This document shows, in pieces, positions 26,822-35,681 of a stretch of 64,000 nucleotides of DNA. The translations under genes and the position numbers were made by a program. The notes beneath the pieces were generated by a model. The model ran no database searches. It saw only the letters and a list, made by a program, of their open reading frames with translations, and was not told the origin of the DNA. This stretch comes from Paracoccus litorisediminis (GTDB taxonomy: Bacteria; Pseudomonadota; Alphaproteobacteria; Rhodobacterales; Rhodobacteraceae), in assembly GCF_009711205.1 (NCBI RefSeq), contig NZ_WMIG01000009.1, positions 1 through 64,000 of the forward strand. Direction: 5' to 3'. Numbering within the stretch: the first letter of the stretch is position 1; every line of letters starts with the position of its first letter.

Positions 26822-28417
26822 CTACAAGTCCTCCCCTGATTCAAGCCAGGCGAAACCATTTCCGGGCAGCTTCAACCGCTCCTTGTCCAATGTGGCGCGG
26901 GATGGTCCAAGAAGGCGCGAGCCCTCGCTCGCGACAAACTGCGCTGGCATCCTCGACAGGTTGAAAACGCAGGTCACCTCCTGCCCTTCGAACCTGCGGC
27001 GAAAGGCCAGAAGTGGTTCGCGGGTGCGAATGAATTCGATCTCGCCCCAGCGCAGCGCCGGTTGCGACCTGCGAAACGCCAAGGTGGCCCGATAGGCTGA
27101 CAACACGCTGTCGGGGTCGGATTGGGTATCCACCGCCAGCGCCGCCTGCTCGGGCTTGACTGGCAGCCAGGGGCGCGAAGTCGAGAAACCAGCATTAGGC
27201 GCCGATTTTTCCCAGACCATCGGTGTGCGGCAGCCGTCCCTGCCCCGGATCTCGGGCCAGAAGCGCAATGCCTGCGGATCGGTCAGTTCCTCGTAAAGCA
27301 ACTCGGTCTCGGTCTGGCCAAGTTCCTCGCCCTGATAAAGGCAGATGGTGCCGGGGAACGAGATCAGCATCGCGATGGCTTGCCGCGCCAGTTCCGATGA
27401 CCCGACGCCGTACTCGGCCCAGCGGGTGACATGACGCACGACGTCGTGGTTCGAGAAACTCCAGCAGGAATGCCCGTCCGGCGCGCCATCGCGCACCCCT
27501 TCGATCACCCGGCGAAAGTGCTTTGCCGTGAATTCCGGGCTGAGCATCTCGAATGAGTAGCACATGTGCAGCCGCCCTGCCCCGGCGGTATATTCGGCCA
27601 TGATGTCGATTGCAGCCTTTCCGCCATCGCCCACCTCACCCACCATCATGCGGTCGTCATATTGATCGGTCAGCGCGCGCAGGCGCTGCAGAAATGCGAT
27701 GTTCTCGGGCTGGTTTTTCGAATGGATATGGCGCTGGAAGCCATAAGTGTCGGGGCCGGTATGCTTGCGGTTCGCAGGATTGTCGCGCAACTCCTTGTCG
27801 TGGAAGTAGTAATTCACCGTATCCAGCCGGAACCCGTCCACGCCGCGTTCCAGCCAGAAGCGCATCGCGTCCAGCAGCGCCTGCTGCACGTCCGGGTTCC
27901 ACATGTTCAGGTCGGGCTGCTCGTTCAGAAAATTGTGCAGGTAATACTGCCGCCGCCGCGGCTCCCATTCCCAGGCCGGGCCACCAAAGACCGAGGGCCA
28001 GTTGTTCGGCGGGGTCCCGTCGGGCTTGGGGTCGGCCCAGACATACCAGTCGGCCTTGGGATTGCTGCGGTCCTTGCGGCTTTCGACGAACCAAGGATGC
28101 TGATCGCTGGAATGGCTGATCACCTGGTCGATGATCACCTTCAGCCCCAATTCATGCGCCCGCGCGATCAGCGCATCGAAATCCGCAAGGCTGCCAAAGA
28201 CCGGATCGATATCGGTATAATCCGAGACGTCATAACCCATGTCCTTCATCGGCGAGGTGAAAATCGGCGAGAGCCAGATCGCGTCAGCGCCCAGCGCCGC
28301 GACATGATCCAGCCGTCGGGTGATCCCACGCAGATCGCCGATGCCATTCCCGTCGCTATCCTGAAAACTGCGCGGATAGATCTGATAGATCGCCGCGTCG
28401 CGCCACCATTCCGTCAT
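26822..28417 (-). CDS. GH13 alpha-glucosidase (oligo-1,6/alpha-1,4-glucosidase type)
   Basis: A 531-residue protein from ATG 28417 (MTEWWRDAAIYQIYPRSFQD), preceded by GAGGGCAGAG; the frame extends 78 codons upstream but that part overlaps the glgB promoter region. Conserved GH13 regions are present: DQVISHSSDQHPWF (region I), GVDGFRLDTVNYYFHD with the nucleophile Asp (region II), MMVGEVGD with the acid Glu (region III) and FSNHDVVRH (region IV). A C-terminal beta domain follows. It hydrolyses malto- or isomalto-oligosaccharides to glucose. Divergent from glgB, it likely handles oligosaccharides released by glycogen debranching and phosphorolysis. No signal peptide, so cytoplasmic. Confidence 0.92.
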   Translation of the reverse strand: MTEWWRDAAIYQIYPRSFQDSDGNGIGDLRGITRRLDHVAALGADAIWLSPIFTSPMKDMGYDVSDYTDIDPVFGSLADFDALIARAHELGLKVIIDQVISHSSDQHPWFVESRKDRSNPKADWYVWADPKPDGTPPNNWPSVFGGPAWEWEPRRRQYYLHNFLNEQPDLNMWNPDVQQALLDAMRFWLERGVDGFRLDTVNYYFHDKELRDNPANRKHTGPDTYGFQRHIHSKNQPENIAFLQRLRALTDQYDDRMMVGEVGDGGKAAIDIMAEYTAGAGRLHMCYSFEMLSPEFTAKHFRRVIEGVRDGAPDGHSCWSFSNHDVVRHVTRWAEYGVGSSELARQAIAMLISFPGTICLYQGEELGQTETELLYEELTDPQALRFWPEIRGRDGCRTPMVWEKSAPNAGFSTSRPWLPVKPEQAALAVDTQSDPDSVLSAYRATLAFRRSQPALRWGEIEFIRTREPLLAFRRRFEGQEVTCVFNLSRMPAQFVASEGSRLLGPSRATLDKERLKLPGNGFAWLESGEDL

Positions 28418-28541
28418 CTCTGCCCTCTTTTTCATCCCGCGCCTTGTCGCCACTGAAACATGGCATGGCCGTTCCGCAAAACATCTTGTCTGAATGGTTG
28501 GGTGGATTGCCCGAATCTTCGGCCTTGCTACAGTGATCGCA

Positions 28542-30728
28542 ATGGGAAAGCTGAATTCGCCTACAACTCCAAGCGATGACGACCTGACCGCCCTGCATAA
28601 GGGGCGATGCGGTGACGCATTTCGCGTCCTTGGCCCACATGGAATCGGCAAGGCGCGTCGGCTGACCGTCTTTCATCCGGGCCTTGCGGCTGTTCACGTC
28701 ATCAGTGCCGACGGATCGCACGACCTGCCCCGCTTGCAGGGCGATGTCTTTTCCGGACCCATCCCCGAAGGGAGCTATCGTTTGCGCGCGCAGGATGGAA
28801 CCGGTCGGGAATGGGAGTTCGAGGACCCCTATCGCTTTGGCCCCATCCTGGGCGAAATCGACCTGCACCTTATTGGCGAAGGCACGCATCACAGGCTTTG
28901 GCAGGCCCTTGGCGCGCATGTCAGGACGCATGAGGATGTGACCGGCACGCATTTCGCCGTCTGGGCGCCCAACGCCCAGCGCGTCTCGGTCGTCGGAGAC
29001 TTCAACAACTGGGACGGCAGGCTTCACGTCATGCGCCGCTGCAATGGCAGTGGCGTGTGGGAGATCTTCCTGCCCGGCATATCCGAAGGTGCCCTCTACA
29101 AATACGAGATCCTCGACGCACAGGGCGACCTGATCCTCAAGGCTGATCCCGTGGGCTTTGGCAGCCAGCACCCGCCGGAAAAGGCCAGCATGGTGCGCAA
29201 TATCGCGGGCTATGGCTGGCATGACGCGGCTTGGTTGGACCGGCGGGCAAAGGCGCAGGACCGCGGCGCGCCGATCTCGATCTACGAGGTGCATCTGGGC
29301 AGTTGGCGACGCAAGCGTGACGAAGGTGGACGGTATCTGTCCTACAAGGAACTCGCCAAGGAATTGGTCGCCTATGCGGTGGAGATGGGCTTTACCCATC
29401 TTGAGCTTCTGCCGGTCAGCGAATTTCCCTTTGACGGGTCATGGGGCTATCAGCCGGTCGGCCTTTACGCGCCGACCATCCGCTTTGGCCCGCCGCATGA
29501 ATTCCGCGATCTGGTCGATGCCGCGCATCAAGCCGGGCTGGGCGTGCTGTTGGACTGGGTGCCCGGACATTTCCCGACCGATGCGCATGGCCTTGTCCGT
29601 TTTGACGGCACTGCGCTTTATGAACATGCCGATCCGCGCGAGGGCTTCCATCAGGACTGGAACACGCTGATCTATAATTACGGCCGGACCGAGGTCAAAA
29701 ACTACCTCATCGCCAATGCCGTCTATTGGCTTCAGGAATATCACGTCGACGGGCTGCGGGTGGATGCGGTGGCCTCGATGCTTTACCGCGACTATTCCAG
29801 AAAGCCCGGCCAATGGGTCCCGAACAAGGATGGCGGGCGCGAGAATTATGAGGCCATCGCCTTCCTGCAGGACATGAACATCGCCGCTTACGCCGAGGCC
29901 CCTGGCATCATGACCGTGGCCGAGGAAAGCACATCCTTCCCTAAGGTCTCGGCCCCGGTCGATGCGGGCGGCCTTGGCTTTGGCTACAAATGGAACATGG
30001 GTTGGATGAACGACACCCTTCGCTACATGTCCCGCGCGCCGATCCATCGCAAATACCATCACGACCAGATGACCTTCGGGCTGATGTATGCCTTCTCGGA
30101 AAACTTCGTGCTGCCGATCAGCCATGATGAGGTCGTTCACGGCAAGGGCAGCATGCTGCGCAAGATGCCGGGCGACGAATGGCAGCAATTTGCGAACCTG
30201 CGGACCTATTACGGCTTCATGTGGACCCATCCCGGCAAGAAGCTGCTGTTCATGGGCTGCGAATTCGGCCAGCCCGAGGAATGGAACCATAATGCCGAGT
30301 TGAATTGGCAGGCCGCCGCTCGGCCACTGAATGCGGGCCTGAGCAGTCTGGTACGCGATCTGAACCAGCTTTACCGCGACACGCCCGCACTGCATCTGCT
30401 GGATGCCGATCCCAAGGGCTTCCAATGGCTGCGCAACGATGCCGAGCAGTCTATCCTGGCCTATTTGCGTCTTGGCGGGGCGGAACATCCGCCAGTCGCG
30501 GTGCTTTGCAACATGACGCCGGTGCCGCGCCACGGCTTCCGCATCGGCCTGCCCCACGCAGGCGCTTGGCGCGAGGCGATCAATACCGATGCCACGATCT
30601 ATGGTGGCAGCGGTCAGGGGAACCTTGGCGGTGTCACGGCCGAGGCGAAGCCGCTGGACGGCCAACCGGCCTCGGCCAGCGTGACCCTGCCGCCGCTTTC
30701 GGTTGTGGTGCTGATAGCCGACGATTGA
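28542..30728 (+). CDS. glgB: 1,4-alpha-glucan (glycogen) branching enzyme
   Basis: A 728-residue protein from ATG 28542 ([15 protein letters not shown]); an upstream in-frame start at 28494 would lengthen it by 16 codons. N-terminal CBM48-type domains ([20 protein letters not shown] near residue 135) precede a GH13 barrel. Catalytic elements are [17 protein letters not shown] (nucleophile Asp about 405), [11 protein letters not shown] (acid Glu about 461) and [14 protein letters not shown] (Asp about 526). It adds alpha-1,6 branches during glycogen synthesis. First gene of glgBCAXP. Confidence 0.97.
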   Translation: MGKLNSPTTPSDDDLTALHKGRCGDAFRVLGPHGIGKARRLTVFHPGLAAVHVISADGSHDLPRLQGDVFSGPIPEGSYRLRAQDGTGREWEFEDPYRFGPILGEIDLHLIGEGTHHRLWQALGAHVRTHEDVTGTHFAVWAPNAQRVSVVGDFNNWDGRLHVMRRCNGSGVWEIFLPGISEGALYKYEILDAQGDLILKADPVGFGSQHPPEKASMVRNIAGYGWHDAAWLDRRAKAQDRGAPISIYEVHLGSWRRKRDEGGRYLSYKELAKELVAYAVEMGFTHLELLPVSEFPFDGSWGYQPVGLYAPTIRFGPPHEFRDLVDAAHQAGLGVLLDWVPGHFPTDAHGLVRFDGTALYEHADPREGFHQDWNTLIYNYGRTEVKNYLIANAVYWLQEYHVDGLRVDAVASMLYRDYSRKPGQWVPNKDGGRENYEAIAFLQDMNIAAYAEAPGIMTVAEESTSFPKVSAPVDAGGLGFGYKWNMGWMNDTLRYMSRAPIHRKYHHDQMTFGLMYAFSENFVLPISHDEVVHGKGSMLRKMPGDEWQQFANLRTYYGFMWTHPGKKLLFMGCEFGQPEEWNHNAELNWQAAARPLNAGLSSLVRDLNQLYRDTPALHLLDADPKGFQWLRNDAEQSILAYLRLGGAEHPPVAVLCNMTPVPRHGFRIGLPHAGAWREAINTDATIYGGSGQGNLGGVTAEAKPLDGQPASASVTLPPLSVVVLIADD

Positions 30729-30759
30729 TGTTTACCAGGGAATTGGGGAGGATTGTTCA

Positions 30760-32019
30760 ATGGTCGAGAACGGGCGACTGACACGCCGGGCAATGGCCTT
30801 CGTGCTGGCCGGTGGGCGCGGCAGCAGGCTTCACGAATTGACCGACCGCCGCGTGAAACCCGCCGTCTATTTCGGCGGCAAGACCCGGATCATTGATTTC
30901 GCCCTGTCGAACGCGGTCAATTCCGGCATCCGCAAGATCGCCATCGCCACCCAATACAAGGCCCATAGCCTGATCCGGCATTGCCATCGCGGCTGGAGCT
31001 TCTTTCGCGCCGAGCGCAACGAGTTTCTGGATATCCTGCCCGCCTCGCAACGCACCTCGGACGAACATTGGTATCGCGGCACGGCGGACGCCGTGACCCA
31101 GAACATCGACATCGTCGACAGCTACGATGTCGACCACATCATCATTCTGGCGGGCGACCACATCTACAAGATGGATTACGAGATCATGCTGCGCCAGCAC
31201 GTCCAAAGCGGCGCTGACGTGACCATCGGCTGCCTGACCGTGCCCTTGGCCGAGGCCAGCGCCTTTGGCGTCATGGCGGTGGATGAAACCGGGCGCATCA
31301 CGTCCTTTCTTGAGAAGCCGAAAGATCCCCCCGCCATGCCGGGCGATCCCAAACATGCGCTGGCCTCGATGGGGATCTATGTCTTCAACTGGGCCTTCCT
31401 GCGCGACCTGCTGCTGAAGGATGCCGAGGACCCGAATTCCAGCCATGATTTCGGCAATGACCTGATCCCGGACATTGTCGCCAAGGGCAAGGCGATGGCA
31501 CATCGCTTCGATGTCTCCTGCGTTCGGGACGAGGGCGCGCCCGCCTATTGGAAGGATGTCGGCACCATCGACGCCTTCTGGCAGGCCAATATCGACCTGA
31601 CCGATTTCGTCCCCGAGCTGAACCTGTGGGACCGGGAATGGCCGGTCTGGACCAATGCGATCAGCGTGCCCCCGGCCAAGTTCATCCATGACGAAAAGGA
31701 CCGGCGCGGCGTGGCGATTTCCTCGATGGTCTCGGGCGGCTGCATCGTCTCGGGGACCGAGATCCGCAACTCACTGCTGTTCACCGAGGTCCATACGAAC
31801 AGCTATGCCGTTCTGGATTACGCGGTGGTGCTGCCCTATGTCACGGTCCACCGCTCGGCGCGGTTGCGCAAGGTGGTGATCGACCGCGGCGTCGTGATCC
31901 CCGAGGGGCTGGTCGTCGGCGAGGACCCGCTGGAGGACGCCAAGTGGTTCCGCGTCAGCCCTCGCGGGGTGACGCTGATCACGCAGGACATGCTGGACAA
32001 GCGGGCGGCAAGCCTTTGA
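30760..32019 (+). CDS. glgC: Glucose-1-phosphate adenylyltransferase
   Basis: A 419-residue protein with a GGGGAGGA ribosome site. N-terminal pyrophosphorylase domain: [40 protein letters not shown], and [12 protein letters not shown] near residue 180. The C-terminal left-handed beta-helix contains [20 protein letters not shown]. It makes ADP-glucose, the committed step of bacterial glycogen synthesis. In the family the enzyme is tetrameric and allosterically controlled by glycolytic intermediates. Its stop shares one base with the glgA start. Confidence 0.97.
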   Translation: MVENGRLTRRAMAFVLAGGRGSRLHELTDRRVKPAVYFGGKTRIIDFALSNAVNSGIRKIAIATQYKAHSLIRHCHRGWSFFRAERNEFLDILPASQRTSDEHWYRGTADAVTQNIDIVDSYDVDHIIILAGDHIYKMDYEIMLRQHVQSGADVTIGCLTVPLAEASAFGVMAVDETGRITSFLEKPKDPPAMPGDPKHALASMGIYVFNWAFLRDLLLKDAEDPNSSHDFGNDLIPDIVAKGKAMAHRFDVSCVRDEGAPAYWKDVGTIDAFWQANIDLTDFVPELNLWDREWPVWTNAISVPPAKFIHDEKDRRGVAISSMVSGGCIVSGTEIRNSLLFTEVHTNSYAVLDYAVVLPYVTVHRSARLRKVVIDRGVVIPEGLVVGEDPLEDAKWFRVSPRGVTLITQDMLDKRAASL

Positions 32020-33446
32020 TGCGGGTTCTGTCCGTCGCCTCGGAATGCGCGCCGCTGGTCAAGACCGGTGGACTGGCAGATGTCACTGGTGCCCTGCCCC
32101 GCGCGCTGGCCGCTGAGGGCGTCGAGATGCGCGTCCTGCTGCCCGGCTATCCCGCTGTCATGGCGGCGCTGGAGGACGTGGCACCGGTCATCGATTTCGA
32201 CGATCTGTTCGGCGGGCCCGCACGGCTGCTTGCGGGCATGGCTGCGGGGCTGGACCTGTTGGTGATCGACGCCCCGCATCTTTATGACCGGGCGGGCGGC
32301 CCCTATCACGCGCCGGACGGCACCGACTGGCACGATAATCCCGAACGCTTTGCCGCGCTGTCATGGGTCGCGGCCCATGTGGCGGCGCATGGTGCCGGGG
32401 ATTGGTACCCGCAGATCCTGCATGGCCATGATTGGCAGGCCGGTTTGATGACCGAATATCTGCGCAGCATGGATGCTCCGGGCATCCGAACCGTGCTGAC
32501 CATCCACAACATCGCCTTCCACGGCAATGTCGGCGCGGATCGTCTGGGCGCGCTGCGGCTGGACCCGTCGCGCTTCACCCATGACGGCTTTGAGTATTGG
32601 GGCATGATCTCGGCGCTGAAGGCCGGGCTGGTCGGGGCGGATGCGCTGACCACCGTCTCGCCGCGCTATGCCGAGGAACTGATGACGCCAGAGTTTGGCA
32701 TGGGGATGGACGGGGTGATGCGCCATCGCCGCGACGATCTCAGCGGCATCCTGAACGGCATCGATCATGAGGTCTGGAACCCGGCCAAGGACCCGCTGGT
32801 CACGCCCTATGAGAAGCCCGCGGGCAAGCTGGCGAACAAGGCCGCCCTGCGCGCCGAATTCGGCCTGCCCGAGGCCGCCGGACCGCTTTGCATCGTCGTC
32901 TCGCGCATGACCTTCCAGAAGGGGCTGGACCTGCTGCTCGAGGCCCTGCCCGCCCTGACCGCACGCGGTGGGCAGTTGGCGCTGCTGGGTTCGGGTGAGC
33001 GCGAGCTTGAGAATGCCTTTCGCAATGCCGCCGGGCAGGACGCCAATGTCGCCGTCCGCATCGGCTATGATGAGGGGCTGTCGCATCGCATGATGGCGGG
33101 GGGCGACGCGATCCTTGTCCCCTCGCGCTTCGAACCCTGCGGCCTGACGCAGCTTTACGGGCTGCGCTACGGCACGCTGCCGCTGGTGGCGCTGACCGGG
33201 GGGCTGGCCGATACGGTGATCAATGCATCACCCGCCGCGATGGCGCAGGGGGTGGCGACCGGTCTGCAATTCGCCCCGGTCACGGTCGAGGCACTCAGGA
33301 ACGCGCTGGCGCATCTTTGCGACCTCTACGCCCAGCCCAAGATCTGGGCCCGAATGCAGCGTAACGCCATGAGCCAGCCGGTCGGCTGGGACCAGTCGGC
33401 GCGGGAATACGCCCGGCTCTATCACCGGCTGGCGGCCGGAAAATGA
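32019..33446 (+). CDS. glgA: Glycogen synthase (ADP-glucose, GT5)
   Basis: A 475-residue GT5 enzyme starting at ATG 32019 (TGATG overlap with glgC). The ADP-glucose binding motif KTGGLADVTGALP is at residues 15-27. The C-terminal GT-B lobe carries VVSRMTFQKGLDLLLEALP and PSRFEPCGLTQLYGLRYGTL. It extends alpha-1,4 glucan chains from ADP-glucose. The four-base ATGA overlap with glgX indicates coupled translation. Confidence 0.97.
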   Translation: MRVLSVASECAPLVKTGGLADVTGALPRALAAEGVEMRVLLPGYPAVMAALEDVAPVIDFDDLFGGPARLLAGMAAGLDLLVIDAPHLYDRAGGPYHAPDGTDWHDNPERFAALSWVAAHVAAHGAGDWYPQILHGHDWQAGLMTEYLRSMDAPGIRTVLTIHNIAFHGNVGADRLGALRLDPSRFTHDGFEYWGMISALKAGLVGADALTTVSPRYAEELMTPEFGMGMDGVMRHRRDDLSGILNGIDHEVWNPAKDPLVTPYEKPAGKLANKAALRAEFGLPEAAGPLCIVVSRMTFQKGLDLLLEALPALTARGGQLALLGSGERELENAFRNAAGQDANVAVRIGYDEGLSHRMMAGGDAILVPSRFEPCGLTQLYGLRYGTLPLVALTGGLADTVINASPAAMAQGVATGLQFAPVTVEALRNALAHLCDLYAQPKIWARMQRNAMSQPVGWDQSAREYARLYHRLAAGK

Positions 33447-35530
33447 CCGCAGGACACGCGATCACTGCCGGATACGCCTCGCCACTGGGTGCGACCTTCG
33501 ATGGGGCCGGGGTGAATTTCGCGCTGTTCTCGCAGCATGGAGAGCGGGTGGTGCTGTGCCTGTTCGACGCCAAGGGCCGCGAAACCCGGCTGGACCTGCC
33601 CGAGCGCGACGGCCATGTCTGGCACGGCTATATTTCGGGGCTGCGGCCGGGGCAGCAATATGGCTATCGCGTGCATGGCCCCTACAAACCGCGAGAGGGC
33701 CACCGCTTCAACCCCAACAAACTGCTGATCGACCCCTATGCCAAGCGCCTGACCGGCAGTCCGATCCAGCATGACGCGATCTTCGGCTACAAGACCCGCG
33801 ACCCGAGTGCCGATCTTAGCTTTGATCCGCGCGACAGCGCCCCTTTCATGCCGCGCTCGGTGGTGATCGATCCCAGCTATTCATGGGGCAACGACTTCCC
33901 CCCACGCCTTCCCCTGACCGAGACCATCATTTATGAGGCCCATGTGAAGGGCCTGACGGCAGCGCGATCCGACATTCCCGATCGTGGCACCTTTCTGGCC
34001 ATGGCCTCGGACCCGATCCTTGACCACCTGACCCGCCTTGGCATCACCGCGATCGAGCTGATGCCGGTCAATGCCTTCACCGATGACGCCTTTCTGGTCG
34101 AGAAAGGGCTGCGGAACTACTGGGGCTACATGTCCTACGGCTTTTTCGCGCCTGAACCCCGCTACATGCGCGACGGCGACATTGCCGAGTTCCAGCAGAT
34201 GGTCTCGCGCTTCCATCAGGCCGGGATCGAGGTGATCCTCGACGTGGTCTATAACCACACCGCCGAAGGCAACGAACGCGGCCCGACCCTGTCGTTTCGC
34301 GGGCTCGACAATGCCGCCTATTACCGTCTGGCCGAGGATCGCCGCTTCTACGTCAATGACGCGGGCACGGGGAACGTGCTGGACCTTGATAACCCCTTCG
34401 CTCTGCGGCTGGTGATGGATTCGCTGCGCTACTGGGTTCAGGTCATGCATGTCGACGGCTTCCGTTTTGATTTGTGTTCGGTGCTGGGCCGCTCGCATGG
34501 GGTCTTTGACCGGGACGGGTCCTTCTTTCGCGCGGTCCGGCAAGACCCGGTCCTGAACCGCGTCAAGCTGATCGCCGAGCCATGGGACATCGGCGAGGGC
34601 GGCTACCAGCTGGGCAATTACCCTGCCCCCTTCGCCGAATGGAACGACCGTTTCCGCGACCAGATCCGCGGCTTCTGGCGCGGCGATCCGGGGCTGATCG
34701 GCAAGCTGGCCAAACGCATCGCCGGATCGGCGGCGCGCTTTGACCATGACGGGCGGGCGGCGACGGCCTCGGTCAATTTCATCGCAGCCCATGATGGCTT
34801 CACGCTGATGGACACGGTCAGCTACGACCAGAAGCACAACGAGGCCAATGGCGAAGACAATCGCGACGGCCACGACCACAACCTGTCCGACAATTGCGGG
34901 GTCGAGGGGCCAAGCAGTGACCCCGACATCACCGAGCGCCGCGCCCGCCGCCGCCGCAACCTGATGGCGACGTTGCTGCTGTCCCAGGGCACGCCGATGA
35001 TCCTTGCCGGGGACGAGCTGGGCAACAGCCAGCAGGGCAACAACAATGCCTATTGTCAGGACAACCCGATCGGCTGGATCGACTGGGACGATGCCGATGC
35101 CGGTTTCCTTGAGTTTTGCCAGCGGGTTGTCGCCTTTCGCAAGGCCCATCCTATCCTGCGGCAGAAGCGGTTCCTGCACAGTCATGCCCGCGAACAGGAC
35201 GGCATTCCCGACCTGTTCTGGCGCCGCGCCGATGGTCAACCAATGCGAGTCGAGGACTGGTCCGACCCGGAGTTGCGCCTTGTGGCGGCCGAGATGCGCA
35301 TGGCCTCGGGTACGCCAGAATATGCCGCCTTGCGCGGCGCGGTCTTTCTGGTCCTGAATGCCGGACCCCAGACCGAAGTGCACCTGCCCGATACCAGCCA
35401 GCGCGGCAATTGGCGCAGACAGCTTGACAGCAGTCGCTTTGGCCCGGTGGACGAACCCGCCCGCGACACCGAGACCGTCGCCGCCGACAGCGTGGTGGCC
35501 TTTGTCCTTTCCGATGCGCCGGGGCGGTGA
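33443..35530 (+). CDS. glgX: Glycogen debranching enzyme (GH13_11 isoamylase type)
   Basis: A 695-residue protein. CBM48 N-terminus (SPLGATFDGAGVNFALFSQH), then GH13 motifs: DVVYNHTAEGNERGP (region I), VDGFRFDLCSVLGR (region II, nucleophile Asp near 340), LIAEPWDIGEGGYQLG (region III) and FIAAHDGFTLMD (region IV). GlgX removes short branch stubs left by glycogen phosphorylase. It overlaps glgA by four bases and precedes glgP. Confidence 0.96.
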   Translation: MTAGHAITAGYASPLGATFDGAGVNFALFSQHGERVVLCLFDAKGRETRLDLPERDGHVWHGYISGLRPGQQYGYRVHGPYKPREGHRFNPNKLLIDPYAKRLTGSPIQHDAIFGYKTRDPSADLSFDPRDSAPFMPRSVVIDPSYSWGNDFPPRLPLTETIIYEAHVKGLTAARSDIPDRGTFLAMASDPILDHLTRLGITAIELMPVNAFTDDAFLVEKGLRNYWGYMSYGFFAPEPRYMRDGDIAEFQQMVSRFHQAGIEVILDVVYNHTAEGNERGPTLSFRGLDNAAYYRLAEDRRFYVNDAGTGNVLDLDNPFALRLVMDSLRYWVQVMHVDGFRFDLCSVLGRSHGVFDRDGSFFRAVRQDPVLNRVKLIAEPWDIGEGGYQLGNYPAPFAEWNDRFRDQIRGFWRGDPGLIGKLAKRIAGSAARFDHDGRAATASVNFIAAHDGFTLMDTVSYDQKHNEANGEDNRDGHDHNLSDNCGVEGPSSDPDITERRARRRRNLMATLLLSQGTPMILAGDELGNSQQGNNNAYCQDNPIGWIDWDDADAGFLEFCQRVVAFRKAHPILRQKRFLHSHAREQDGIPDLFWRRADGQPMRVEDWSDPELRLVAAEMRMASGTPEYAALRGAVFLVLNAGPQTEVHLPDTSQRGNWRRQLDSSRFGPVDEPARDTETVAADSVVAFVLSDAPGR

Positions 35531-35681
35531 TGAAGGGGCCTCATTGGCAGGCAATCACATCAAAATCCGGGCAATATGCGACCCAGCCCAACCCCGGCCC
35601 ACGCCCTGCTAGGCAACGCCCCGGAAAGCTGCCACCAAGATACGGGCTGCTGCCCGCGCGATCTGTCTTCCTCTTCCAGCC
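35531..35681. other. Intergenic gap between glgX and glgP
   Basis: About 150 bases without a gene. No strong hairpin with T-run was seen, so read-through from glgX is plausible; an internal promoter for glgP is possible but not identifiable by eye. Confidence 0.35.

Noticed and set aside
28418..28651. N-terminal extension of the alpha-glucosidase
   Set aside because: It overlaps the divergent glgB start, lacks GH13 similarity, and the ATG at 28417 has a good ribosome site and begins the conserved fold.
33881..35554. 557-codon minus-strand frame opposite glgX
   Set aside because: Antisense shadow of a clear GH13 debranching enzyme; the product is low-complexity and unlike any protein.
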